From Bacteroidetes bacterium GWE2_42_24 (GTDB lineage Bacteria > Bacteroidota > Bacteroidia > Bacteroidales > TTA-H9): DNA of 64,000 nt. Position 1 is the stretch's first letter. Every line of letters starts with the position of its first letter. The notes under the pieces are model-generated. The model was not told the DNA's origin. It ran no database searches and was given only the letters and a program-made list of their open reading frames with translations. Of the stretch, positions 23,984 through 32,838 are shown piece by piece. The translations under genes were made by a program, and so were the position numbers. The stretch spans positions 1 through 64,000 of the forward strand of contig MEOA01000018.1 of NCBI GenBank assembly GCA_001768515.1, in the 5' to 3' direction.

Positions 23984-25678
23984 ATGGCCCTGATAAGCAT
24001 CCTCAGTTCAACCGATCCCATACTCCGCAGCCGGTTTACCAATGCTAAACTGGCGATGGCATCAGCCACACAGGTTATGGAAGGTGAACTGGGAGGAATC
24101 GTATACCGTCAGGCAGGCCCCACACACATTCCCCGGATGGGCAGTACTACCGGTCAGATTATCTGGATACTGGAAGGGGGTTCAGTCGCTCAGCCTGAAA
24201 AACTAACGGCCCTGCTCCATTCACTCAACAACGAATGGCCATCCGACAGCACCCATTACAAGCGGCTCTATCACGAAGCAGAGGCCCTCATTCATGGTGA
24301 ATTTGTACTGGCCATTATCGCTAAGAATCCTGAACGAATCCTCGTATTGAACGACCGCTTCGGCCGTCTGCCCCTTTATATCGGGAAAGAGAAAGAGAGT
24401 CTGATGGTGACGCGTCAGCTCTTTCATCTCCATCAAACCCTCCCTGTATTTCCCCCCGACAATGCTGCCAGGGCCTTTTACCTCATGATGGGTTTTCCCC
24501 CTGGTGAGGCTACCCTCTGGCATAACGTTAGAAGAGTAATGCCGGGCAGCGTTATTTCCATCAGCCAAAATATCCTGGCCATCGAATCTGTGGCTGATGC
24601 CCTTCATGTCAATCCCAATCCACATCTAAACCCAAAGGATGTAGTTGAAATGATCACAACACAGCTTGACCGTGTTATCAATAACGGGAACACAGGTGAG
24701 ATCATCCTCTCGATGAGCGGTGGTCTTGATTCAAGGCTGTTAGCCGCCGCCCTTCACAAAAACCGCCTTCCCTTCCGAATGATCAGCTATGCGGATGCTG
24801 ATTTATCAGCGGCGAACGATGTAAAGACTGCTTACCAGGTCGCCACTGCCCTTGATCTCCCGCTGGAAGTAATCACACTAAATCAGCCCTCTGAGGCAGA
24901 TTATAAAGAGCTCCATTTCTTAAAACGGGGAATGAATTACAGCGGTATGGCTTTCATCCTCCCATACCTGAGGCAGCTTCCCCGGGAGGCTCGCATCCTT
25001 ACAGGTGATGGCGGCGATAAACTACTGGCTCCCCTGAATACTTTGCCGCCCATTCACAGCATCAGGCAACTTGCACGTTATATCATCAGACGACATTCCC
25101 TCATGTCGCTCAGGCTGGCGGCTTCGCTTACTTACGTCAGTCAGGAGTTAATCACAACACAACTCGAGGCCTTGCTGCTCTCCACATACAAAACAGGGTT
25201 TCAACAGACCTATGCCGATTTTCTCCTGCGTCAAAGGGCCTTTAAATGGCTGTTTGAAGGCGAGGATCGTAACCGTTGGTTTGTCAACCATCAGGCTCCC
25301 TTGTGGTCGCCCGAACTGGCCATGTTATTGCTTCAGGTACCTGAAGGCCTTAAAGCCGACTACAAACTCTTCAGTGAGGTACTATTGTGTTATAACCACA
25401 CACTGGCTCACATTCCCAATGCAAATTGGAACCTACCGGTCACCAATACCAAAGCCATCAACCGGCTGTTACAACGTCAGCAATTTAAATATTCCCGGCT
25501 GCTGAATCCATTTGTACAACTGATACAGAAATCATCCGCACAAAAAACATCAAACATCCCTCCATGTTTACTCAACTGGCATAACGCTTCGAAAGGTGAA
25601 TTTCAGTCCATGTATAAAATTGAAAAGCTCTCTATCGAGAATCTATATTATATTCGTAGTTTAATGGATAATGAATAA
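23984..25678 (+). CDS. asparagine synthetase B-like protein lacking the catalytic Cys2
   Basis: 564 residues. An N-terminal Ntn-like domain (about 1-200) keeps asparagine synthetase features (VLNDRFGRLPLYI, WHNVRRVMPGSVISI). It begins MALISI and so lacks the Cys2 nucleophile that releases ammonia from glutamine. The C-terminal synthetase domain has the PP-loop SGGLDS (245-250) and a TGDGGDKLLAPLN segment near 340. It can probably adenylate a carboxylate but not use glutamine. Such proteins make amides in natural-product, glycan or peptide-modification routes. No biosynthetic partner lies nearby; it is flanked by osmC and the hemerythrin gene. Confidence 0.8.
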   Translation: MALISILSSTDPILRSRFTNAKLAMASATQVMEGELGGIVYRQAGPTHIPRMGSTTGQIIWILEGGSVAQPEKLTALLHSLNNEWPSDSTHYKRLYHEAEALIHGEFVLAIIAKNPERILVLNDRFGRLPLYIGKEKESLMVTRQLFHLHQTLPVFPPDNAARAFYLMMGFPPGEATLWHNVRRVMPGSVISISQNILAIESVADALHVNPNPHLNPKDVVEMITTQLDRVINNGNTGEIILSMSGGLDSRLLAAALHKNRLPFRMISYADADLSAANDVKTAYQVATALDLPLEVITLNQPSEADYKELHFLKRGMNYSGMAFILPYLRQLPREARILTGDGGDKLLAPLNTLPPIHSIRQLARYIIRRHSLMSLRLAASLTYVSQELITTQLEALLLSTYKTGFQQTYADFLLRQRAFKWLFEGEDRNRWFVNHQAPLWSPELAMLLLQVPEGLKADYKLFSEVLLCYNHTLAHIPNANWNLPVTNTKAINRLLQRQQFKYSRLLNPFVQLIQKSSAQKTSNIPPCLLNWHNASKGEFQSMYKIEKLSIENLYYIRSLMDNE

Positions 25679-25817
25679 TAGTGGCTTTCAGAATTCAGCT
25701 ATCAGCCAAAAGATAAAGCGTACAGCCAACGGGAATCCCCTTTCGCTCAACGAAGATATAATTTGCAATTTCTAAAACGATTAATCCCAATAAGGCGCTT
25801 TATTTTAATTGAATGTG

Positions 25818-25825
25818 TATATTTG
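25818..25825 (+). promoter_or_regulatory. -7 box that decides the hemerythrin start
   Basis: TATATTTG followed by TGC, a good Bacteroidota -7 box, lies after the first possible ATG (25813) but 50 bases before the GTG at 25876. Transcription would begin downstream of that ATG. Confidence 0.5.
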
Positions 25826-25875
25826 TGCAGAAAAATCCGTCTATCATTTGTCCAATACTTAATCTAACCATTTAC

Positions 25876-26316
25876 GTGAATCAAAGTGAGCAATTTAATC
25901 TTCCGGAAAAACTCCCGCCCGACGAAAAGTTCGGCGATAATGACCACAAACCGCTAAAAGACATTTACAACAGACTGGATAAACTAACAGACTCAGCTAT
26001 TGAGCGACAGGAATTGGCACGGATTCTTTCCGAGATGTATGATTACTCACGCGCGCAATTTCTAAGGGAAGAATTATCGATGAAGAAGATGAACTATCCT
26101 GAATTCGCATCTCACAAAAAGCTCCACATGGTTTTCATCTACACTGTCGCTATGTATAATGTTAATTTCTCAAATGGCAAGCCACCGGAAATTCGTGAAA
26201 TTCTTAATTTTATCGCACAATGGTGGAACAACCACATTCTGATTGCCGACATCGCGGTCGAGCATTTTAATATCACATCAAAACAGCTGGTGGAGTCACA
26301 TACCCCCCGTTACTGA
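25876..26316 (+). CDS. bacteriohemerythrin-like protein with one ligand replaced
   Basis: 146 residues from a GTG start. The ATG at 25813 would add 21 hydrophobic residues, but the promoter -7 box overlaps that stretch. The four-helix hemerythrin pattern is present: H24 (NDHKPL), E65 in QFLREE, H80 and H84 (SHKKLH), H120 and D125 (WWNNHILIAD). The usual histidine of the HFxxEE motif is Gln61, so six of the seven normal di-iron ligands remain. Hemerythrins bind O2 or sense oxygen and iron. Whether this one still holds two irons is uncertain. Confidence 0.72.
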   Translation: MNQSEQFNLPEKLPPDEKFGDNDHKPLKDIYNRLDKLTDSAIERQELARILSEMYDYSRAQFLREELSMKKMNYPEFASHKKLHMVFIYTVAMYNVNFSNGKPPEIREILNFIAQWWNNHILIADIAVEHFNITSKQLVESHTPRY

Positions 26317-26723
26317 AACAGTAAGCTCATAAACTCCTCAATTAGAAAGCAAACCGGAGACGGCCGATCTTTCTGTTTCCGAGTCCTGATAATGACCTTA
26401 CAGCTAATCTGAAAAAGAAGCTGATTCTTCTCTTCTTCTGAAATAACTTTACACATGTTTGAAAGTTTGCTCACAATCGATAAACGATCTTGTCAGGATT
26501 GGTTTCATGGAAAAGGTGGTTTAAAATTTCCCTTCAAAACAGAGGTTGGATTATGCTGCTTTTTAAGTTGAAATTAATCCAATACAAATACTTCTCCCGC
26601 TCAGGAAATTTAAAATACAACTAATACCGTAAGTATTGAGGATTGACTCTATAATTTTCATTAACCCCCACCTCCGCAAACTACCTCAAAAGACATATCG
26701 TAAAATATCTGCAATAAGCAAGT
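26317..26723. other. gene-free spacer
   Basis: 407 AT-rich bases between the convergent hemerythrin and ketopantoate reductase genes. No gene, promoter or strong hairpin was identified. Confidence 0.5.
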
Positions 26724-27653
26724 CTATTTCACATTTCTTACAAAATTCTCAACCACCTCCTTAATATTTGGTATCGGCATATTATATTTCTCGGCGAACC
26801 TGATCAGTGTTCCGCCAAACAAATCAATTTCATTTATTCTGCCTTTTTGCTCAACATCCCTTTGTAACGATGTCTTCGTTGCATACGGGAACAATTTTCC
26901 TTTCAGGAACGAGGTCTCCACAATATCTGCACTTAAATGTATATTGATTTCCGTGGCTATTTGTTTTATTTCAGACATTATAGCTTTTGTAATCTGTGAT
27001 AATTCCGGATCATCCAAAACTTCACCAATTGTTTTCTTATAGGTGGCAGTAACTAATCCGTAAGCGGCAATAAACATATACTTCGTCCAGATTGCGGTTT
27101 CCACATTGTCATCCCATGTAAAATTGATACCGGCATCTGTTAATAACATCAACAATGATTCAGGATAAAAACCGGAAAACTTTGGATCCTTACCAAATAT
27201 TAAGTTACAACTTCCTCCATTTTTGCATATTACTCCGGGAAGCTCAATATAGCTGCCAATATAAATACATGATGGAAAAACTTTCCCTGTAGATAAATGT
27301 GCGACTATCCTTTCATAAATATCAACACCATTTAACAACGGAAGTATAATAGTATTTTCATTTGAAATAGCATTTAACGATTTCGCTGCTTTTGCCAGAT
27401 CATAACCTTTAACTGATAAAAAAACAAAATCACAAACAGGCAATTCATCAATGTTATCAGTACAAAGCGTTGGTTTCACATTAATAATTGGCACATCCAC
27501 TTCCTGTTTCAATGTTAAACCGTGGGTGCAGATTACCTCCTTATGCTCCCCTCGCGCCACAAAATAAATTTCATGTTGTTGTATAAATTTATCGGCAAGG
27601 ATTGCTCCAATGTATCCACCAACACCTCCCACACCAAAAAAACATATCTTCAT
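26724..27653 (-). CDS. panE: ketopantoate reductase family protein (2-dehydropantoate 2-reductase)
   Basis: 309 residues. N-terminal Rossmann GVGGVGGYIGAILA (about 7-20) for NADPH, then FVFLSVKGYDLAKA (about 76-89), and the central WTKYMFIAAYGLVTATYKKTIGEV with the likely catalytic lysine in TKY. The C-terminal helical domain includes LQRDVEQKGRINEIDLFGG, typical of the family. PanE reduces ketopantoate to pantoate in CoA synthesis, but many family members have other 2-keto acid substrates, so the symbol is tentative. No other pantothenate gene is nearby. Confidence 0.82.
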   Translation of the reverse strand: MKICFFGVGGVGGYIGAILADKFIQQHEIYFVARGEHKEVICTHGLTLKQEVDVPIINVKPTLCTDNIDELPVCDFVFLSVKGYDLAKAAKSLNAISNENTIILPLLNGVDIYERIVAHLSTGKVFPSCIYIGSYIELPGVICKNGGSCNLIFGKDPKFSGFYPESLLMLLTDAGINFTWDDNVETAIWTKYMFIAAYGLVTATYKKTIGEVLDDPELSQITKAIMSEIKQIATEINIHLSADIVETSFLKGKLFPYATKTSLQRDVEQKGRINEIDLFGGTLIRFAEKYNMPIPNIKEVVENFVRNVK

Positions 27654-27860
27654 CTTTTTTTTGGGCTCTATCCCATGTTTTTAATGTGTTAAATTGATCC
27701 TCATTCCGTTTCAGTTATAACCAATTTCAATATAATGACCATAACGGGAACTCTTGATTTAATCATAGTTTCAAAAATCATTGCAGACTATAGTTTCTCT
27801 GTTAATTTACATCATTTTAGTTACTGGTTCAAAATCAAATAATCTTCGACAAAATGCCAA

Positions 27861-28526
27861 TTAACTAACCTCATTTCCAGACACCAGACTTTCAAATACC
27901 ATAAGATTTTCATGGTCAAAACTATCAATTCTATGATCTGCTATATGAACGAATTCATTTTTATTATTGTTTGTAAAAACGATCACCTTCATACCAGCCC
28001 TTTTGGCAGCTGTCATACCCGAATAAGAGTCTTCAATCACTACACAAGAACATGGCTCAACACCCAACTTTTTTGAGGCGGTAAGGTATATATCAGGGGC
28101 TGGTTTTCCTCTCTCCTCCATCTCGGCTGACGAAACAGAGTCAAACAAAGTGGCGGTCTGAGTTTTCATTAATACAGTATCAATAATTTGATATGGTGAA
28201 TTTGTTGCCAACCCTACCTTTAAACCCGTTGTTTTAAGTTTCTCTATAAATGTTTTGATTCCACGAATTTCACAGTCCTCACTTGCAATTAAATCAATGA
28301 CACGCGAAATGACCATTTGCTCGACCTCCTTGAAGGTTTTACCCTGCCATGGATTTCTATTATACCAAAACTTTGTTACTTCGTCTGTCGTCATCGTTTT
28401 GGTAAGCCCGCACAATTCGCTGTTCATCACAACACCCAGCGATGAGAAAATCTCTTCTTCGGCTTTCTTCCACAAATATTCGGAGTCAATGAGCACTCCA
28501 TCCATATCAAATATTACTGCTTTCAT
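27861..28526 (-). CDS. HAD-superfamily phosphatase (HxpB/beta-phosphoglucomutase-like)
   Basis: 221 residues with all four HAD motifs: DMDGVLID with D7 and D9; ATNSPYQIID (about 114-123, motif II); K in GKPAPDIY (motif III, about 146); and VVIEDSYSGMTAAKRAGM (motif IV). The alpha-helical cap after motif I (C1 type) fits small sugar-phosphate phosphatases such as 2-deoxyglucose-6-phosphatase. The substrate cannot be read. Genes on either side are separated by 170-210 bases, so it is probably transcribed alone. Confidence 0.88.
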   Translation of the reverse strand: MKAVIFDMDGVLIDSEYLWKKAEEEIFSSLGVVMNSELCGLTKTMTTDEVTKFWYNRNPWQGKTFKEVEQMVISRVIDLIASEDCEIRGIKTFIEKLKTTGLKVGLATNSPYQIIDTVLMKTQTATLFDSVSSAEMEERGKPAPDIYLTASKKLGVEPCSCVVIEDSYSGMTAAKRAGMKVIVFTNNNKNEFVHIADHRIDSFDHENLMVFESLVSGNEVS

Positions 28527-28697
28527 GATTTAACTTATATATCAATGCAATGATCCGATTAAAAGCTTACCTGATCCTCTACTATTTTTAACGACTGATA
28601 TTTACTTAATTGATAGACATATAATCCATATTCCACTTGAGGATAGTATCCCCACTATCAAGGAGAATAATAAGAATCAATTTCAAATTTCTATTAT

Positions 28698-29057
28698 TTA
28701 TACTTTGCGATGCTCTACATATTCAACAATAACACCATCATTATGCATTACCGTCATATTGAATCCAGTGGGAACTGGCTGTATATCGCGCAAAATTGTA
28801 GCACCATTTTCGTTTAAAAAAGTTTTGTAATCATTAACAGAATCAACCAGAAATGTTACTGTAGTGCTTCTAAACGGTATTAACGCCTCCTCCGAGCCTG
28901 CGATGACGAGAAAGTTACCAACCACCGCCAGTTCTAATCCAACTTTTTTATACTCAAATCTATTACTGCATTTTTCATTGGTCAGCCTTTCATAAAAATC
29001 AATAGTCTGATTAATCTCGTTAACGCATATTCTTGTTAGTATTTGCTTAATAATCAT
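28698..29057 (-). CDS. VOC (glyoxalase/bleomycin-resistance fold) family protein
   Basis: 119 residues with paired beta-alpha-beta-beta-beta modules: an N-terminal segment with TRICVNEINQTIDFYERLT and a C-terminal segment ending MTVMHNDGVIVEYVEHRKV. The final Glu in VEYVEH is a common metal ligand in this superfamily. The specific substrate is unknown. The length is normal for single-domain VOC proteins. Confidence 0.75.
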   Translation of the reverse strand: MIIKQILTRICVNEINQTIDFYERLTNEKCSNRFEYKKVGLELAVVGNFLVIAGSEEALIPFRSTTVTFLVDSVNDYKTFLNENGATILRDIQPVPTGFNMTVMHNDGVIVEYVEHRKV

Positions 29058-29815
29058 TTCTTAATTAGTTCAAATATTAGTACACTGAATTATGTTTCCC
29101 CATCGCGGTTAAAAGCCCTTGTCGGGCATCTCAAAACCTTTATGACCGAGCCCGCGATATGCCTCCCTTTCTATCACTAAACAGAACCTCTGGGAAGGCT
29201 CAGGCCTTGAAATGACAAAAAGCCAATCAAGTTCCACTTTAGCCGAAACCAAGATGTTCAACATAAGTTGCAACCACCAGAAAGCCCAGGTAGAGCCAGA
29301 CAAAGACCTGTGGTAATTGTACTGCAAATGTAATCGTTTTCCACAAAGCCAGGTATCAATCCAATGTAATGTAAATAGCACAAAAGCAATAATTAATACA
29401 GCAATCTATTCTGAACCAGCGCTTCTGAATACACCAAACAGCATTCAAAAGCCATTTTAAGCCGCTGCTAACAGCAACCGGTTAAAGTCACATGGAACAA
29501 AGGGCGAACGTTCAACATCCACCTTAACAGTATCCACCTGATAACCATCAGGTCTTAAAAACGTGTCTGGCTAATCGGGCGATAAGGGTACAACCGGTTG
29601 AATGTTGTGTTTATTCTGACTCGCTTTTTCGCCACAAATTACCGTACCGACACCTACCGGGTCTCTCACTGTTTGCTTTAAAGAAAATGTAATAGCTGGT
29701 TGCAGGGCACAATCCGTTCAACCGCTGATAATGGTTGAACGGGTTATGCGCCTCTATGCTCACACCTCCCCTGCCATTACATCTGCAACATACATGCGGC
29801 CGCATCTGTTATGAA
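29058..29815. other. gene-free region with one inverted repeat
   Basis: About 760 bases without a supportable gene; the open frame at 29109-29381 has no start context or protein-like conservation signal. It contains a TACATTTG -7 match on the minus strand at 29327-29334 and the hairpin annotated at 29711-29745. Confidence 0.5.
29711..29745. repeat. 13-bp inverted repeat
   Basis: CCGTTCAACC and GGTTGAACGG pair perfectly around a 9-base loop, extending three more pairs with one wobble. There is no T-run, so termination is doubtful; it could be a protein-binding site or the end of a lost mobile element. Confidence 0.45.
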
Positions 29816-30349
29816 TCAGAACTGAATCGAATTAAGAGGAATAATCTTCATAAGGCAAATATCAGCACCCATTTTAACACTCTTCAGCAACTCAACATCA
29901 ACTTCGCATCCAAATGCTTTCTCAAAAAGAACTTTGCTATAACCAGTTGTGCATTGGCACCATGTAGCTGTTTCCAATCTATCTAATTCGGCAAGCATCG
30001 GACAAGGGCAATAAGGAAACTGCAAAAAAAGATGCCCATTTTGAAATGACAACCCGGCAGCTTTTGCCATGTCATGGCTAGCAAATTCCTCCAAACTGGC
30101 GGACGCCTCAAGCAGTTTATTTAACAAGTCAAGTTTTTCATCCATTCCATAACTACATTGGCAACTCATCCTTATCCTTTTTGTTATGGACTCATCGAAA
30201 TTATTTTCCAGCCTTTTCATGGTGTTCTTCACCCATGTACAATTATCCTCTTCCTTCCTGATGACAATTGCCTGTGCTGTATCGTCATTACTCTCTGCTT
30301 TTACAGCATTATAGATAACTTGTTCCTGAATTTTTCTTATATCAAACAT
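29816..30349 (-). CDS. cysteine-rich protein with a C-terminal CxC-G pattern (DUF6144-like)
   Basis: 177 residues from the ATG at 30349; a TTG at 30370 is the alternative. There is no signal peptide. Cysteines are arranged as CQC in MSCQCSYGMDEKLDLLNKL (about 63-65), CPCP near 116, WCQCTTGYSKVLFEKAFG near 131-148, then CEVDVELLKSVKMGADICLMKI. The last segment resembles the C-terminal motif of small-molecule-binding 4VR/DUF6144-type proteins, but that is recalled, not tested. The paired cysteines suggest metal binding. It lies downstream of a membrane-protein gene with a strong hairpin in between. Confidence 0.6.
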   Translation of the reverse strand: MFDIRKIQEQVIYNAVKAESNDDTAQAIVIRKEEDNCTWVKNTMKRLENNFDESITKRIRMSCQCSYGMDEKLDLLNKLLEASASLEEFASHDMAKAAGLSFQNGHLFLQFPYCPCPMLAELDRLETATWCQCTTGYSKVLFEKAFGCEVDVELLKSVKMGADICLMKIIPLNSIQF

Positions 30350-30382
30350 TGATTCATTTTTTCGGTTCAACAGAACTAATTT

Positions 30383-30423
30383 GAAAACAATTCTCTCCTC
30401 AGTTTGAGGAGAGAATTGTTTTC
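30383..30423 (-). terminator. 19-bp perfect hairpin
   Basis: GAAAACAATTCTCTCCTCA pairs perfectly with its complement around a 3-base loop. The A/T outer stem supplies a T-run on the minus strand. It lies 6 bases past the stop of the membrane-protein gene at 30429-30911. Confidence 0.75.
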
Positions 30424-30428
30424 ACCGA

Positions 30429-30911
30429 TTATCGGACTCTTTGAAGCATTTGCATAAACTCAGCCAGATGTAATTGCGAATAGTTTTGTACCACAGCAAA
30501 AACAGGCACAAATACAAGTACGCCTACCAGCAATCCTTTGCCGGTTGATTCATAACTGGAATCTTTCAACAGGACGTACAATATCCATATCACATTCAGG
30601 GTGATGACAATATGGGTAATCTGTGGAAACAGATTTGCTGCGTTCCAGGGAATAACAAATAAACCCATTGTGCCATAATAGTATAACGGCACCAACGCGA
30701 TTGCTAAGAAAAAATGCTTTTGGGTAATCTGAAAGCAGGTAAAGCAAACCAGATACGCGATTATGGCAAGCGAACAAGCATTGAATGCCAGCCATTCACT
30801 TATCGTGAGCTTTACAACAGACAGGAAGAAATAAGCGCTGTTCAACAATGCCAATAGCATGAATACAGCCAACACATAACCAATAAATTGATTTTTGATT
30901 TTTAGACTCAT
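30429..30911 (-). CDS. hypothetical integral membrane protein
   Basis: 160 residues with about five hydrophobic helices: 10-30, 40-60, 66-86, 93-112 and 125-143. There is no signal peptide cleavage site or known motif. A conserved-looking proline/aromatic stretch (LVPLYYYGTMGLFVIPW) lies between helices 3 and 4. I do not recognise the family. It ends directly at a strong terminator hairpin, so it is probably monocistronic. Confidence 0.65.
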   Translation of the reverse strand: MSLKIKNQFIGYVLAVFMLLALLNSAYFFLSVVKLTISEWLAFNACSLAIIAYLVCFTCFQITQKHFFLAIALVPLYYYGTMGLFVIPWNAANLFPQITHIVITLNVIWILYVLLKDSSYESTGKGLLVGVLVFVPVFAVVQNYSQLHLAEFMQMLQRVR

Positions 30912-31217
30912 AATAAAAATATTTGTAATTATTTACATAAAATTCAGTACCATTCTTATTTCATTAGAATGCTGAATTATTCATATATAAGGCAACAACA
31001 AAATGATCCGGAATGATTTCCGGAACAACCCAACCATTAACCAGTGGTCTACCACGGTTAATTATGCCTCAATTACAAATTTCAATACGGTCTTCATCTT
31101 TCGAATCAAATTTCAGAATTGCAAAATTAGATATTTTTCAAATATTCTGTTCTCTCTTTCAAAGAAAATATATATCTATCCCCGATATTCTGAAATTGAG
31201 CATAAACAAATCTTCCT
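30912..31217. other. intergenic spacer
   Basis: 306 AT-rich bases. A short inverted repeat, TCCGGA-N6-TCCGGA, lies near 31007-31024. No gene is supported. Confidence 0.4.
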
Positions 31218-31844
31218 TCAAAAAACTAATCTCCCGATGTTTCCATTAATAATATGGGGCAAATTCTTTTTAACGGTATTATCATCCCAATTCCACCATT
31301 GTATCTCTACCAACTTCCTTATAACCTCTGCGGGAAAACGCTTTTTAATCTCTTTTGCAGGAACCCCTCCAACAATTGTATATGGAGGAACATCCCTGGT
31401 TACAACGGCTCTTGCAGCAATTATGGCGCCATCACCTATATGCACTCCCTGCATGATTACCGCTTCAAACCCAATCCACACATCATTGCCTATTATTATA
31501 TCACCTTCATTATCCCAGGCATCAGTTACATTACAGCGATCCAGTTCCCACTCCTCAAAAAAGAGAGGAAATGGATACGTTGAAAGCGAAGACTTTCTGT
31601 GATTTCCGGATGTAAACATAAATTTTGCACCACAGGCAATTGAACAGTATTTTCCAATGATTAACTTATCGTGGTTAATAGGATAATGATACAAAACATT
31701 GTTGTCTTCAAACTTTGTCGGATCATTGACAAAATCATTATACATAGTGTATTCACCTACGATAATATTGGGGTTTTTAATTGTGGGTTTCAGATATACT
31801 GTTTCTTTATCGCCCGTTCTTGGAAAGATTTTCAAATCATTCAT
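31218..31844 (-). CDS. Vat/CatB-type xenobiotic acetyltransferase (left-handed beta-helix)
   Basis: 208 residues from the ATG at 31844. Hexapeptide repeats run through the protein ([36 protein letters not shown]). The catalytic histidine motif is [16 protein letters not shown] (about 86-101), and the C-terminal [21 protein letters not shown] helix is typical of the family. Members transfer acetyl groups from acetyl-CoA to hydroxyls of streptogramin A or chloramphenicol, but many chromosomal homologues have unknown substrates, so resistance cannot be assumed. Its length is normal. It stands alone between gene-free spacers. Confidence 0.88.
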   Translation of the reverse strand: MNDLKIFPRTGDKETVYLKPTIKNPNIIVGEYTMYNDFVNDPTKFEDNNVLYHYPINHDKLIIGKYCSIACGAKFMFTSGNHRKSSLSTYPFPLFFEEWELDRCNVTDAWDNEGDIIIGNDVWIGFEAVIMQGVHIGDGAIIAARAVVTRDVPPYTIVGGVPAKEIKKRFPAEVIRKLVEIQWWNWDDNTVKKNLPHIINGNIGRLVF

Positions 31845-32040
31845 CTTATTGATAATCAATTTATTTACAACCTAAATTTTATCAAAGGCTCCCTCTTCAT
31901 CTGCCATAACAGTATATGTACGGAACATCACGTTGATCGGCACCCTCCCCCGTCACGACTCATTTGAACCCGCAACGGTATGTCGCACTGAAATAGGTGA
32001 CTAACCGCCAGTACTTGAGCCTCGATGTCAGTAAACGCAA

Positions 32041-32838
32041 TTATTTATTTCTCAGAAATTCCATATACGCTGTTTCCATATCTTTAAATCTGACGCCTGT
32101 GACCCGTTGAAATGCCTTTTCAATTTTATCTCTTTTCAAATCATAAAGGAGGTTTATTTTATCTACGCCGTATTTTTCAAACATCCAGTTGATTAAACAA
32201 CCAATCTGAGGATAATATTCAGACTCGGGAATTGAGTCATTATATAGTAAAACAGATGGTTTTAGTAGTTTTCCATTCGCTTTAATTTTAATCAGCGTCG
32301 AATCATTCCGTTTGCGAGTCAGGATTCCATTTACATTTTCAACGCCATAATTGCCATCAAGAGCATTAGCATAACCTTCACCGAAAAATCTTGTTCTCAG
32401 ATTTCCAATTTGATTAATTGTAATAATGTGAACCATCTCATGAACTCCCAAATAATCGTATTGATTAAGCCCAGTATTCAAAAATGGCTTTTCATGAAAA
32501 GTAAAATAAATATGCCTTTTAGATTTGTTAAGACTTGCGAAGCCACCGCCATTTGTACCAATTTTTTCCTTTGCTTCGTCCCTATTAAAAAGAAATACCT
32601 TAACTTTTGTATCAAAGGAGGTATTCAATCTTTGATTGATGTGATCAATTACATGCTCCTGCTCCCGGATAATAGACTGAATGGCAATTGAATCAGGAGA
32701 GTCAGCTTTACTATATCCAACTGGTCTCGAATACAGCGTGACTCTTTTCCCTTCAGTAATAACCCAGGGGCCTGCCGTATCGGCCTTCCATGAGGTTAAT
32801 GTAAAAAACAAGAACAATAATACTAATATCTGTTTCAC
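32041..32838 (-). CDS. exported HExxH peptidase (peptidase MA-like)
   Basis: 265 residues from a GTG start at 32838, chosen because it begins exactly at a signal peptide (MKQILVLLFLFFTLTSW). Zinc motif H133-E-M-V-H137 in GVHEMVHIITI; the likely third ligand is E154 in FFGEGYANAL, as in gluzincins of the MA-like group. The C-terminal half is helical (LINWMFEKYGVDKINLLYDL). Probably a periplasmic or surface protease of unknown substrate. Confidence 0.78.
   Translation of the reverse strand: MKQILVLLFLFFTLTSWKADTAGPWVITEGKRVTLYSRPVGYSKADSPDSIAIQSIIREQEHVIDHINQRLNTSFDTKVKVFLFNRDEAKEKIGTNGGGFASLNKSKRHIYFTFHEKPFLNTGLNQYDYLGVHEMVHIITINQIGNLRTRFFGEGYANALDGNYGVENVNGILTRKRNDSTLIKIKANGKLLKPSVLLYNDSIPESEYYPQIGCLINWMFEKYGVDKINLLYDLKRDKIEKAFQRVTGVRFKDMETAYMEFLRNK

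Noticed and set aside
29109-29381. 90-codon minus-strand frame
   Set aside because: Composition is Trp/Leu-rich and not protein-like, and there is no promoter or ribosome-binding context.
31003-31602. 200-codon plus-strand frame opposite the acetyltransferase gene
   Set aside because: It mostly overlaps the antisense of a well-supported hexapeptide acetyltransferase and has no recognisable domain.
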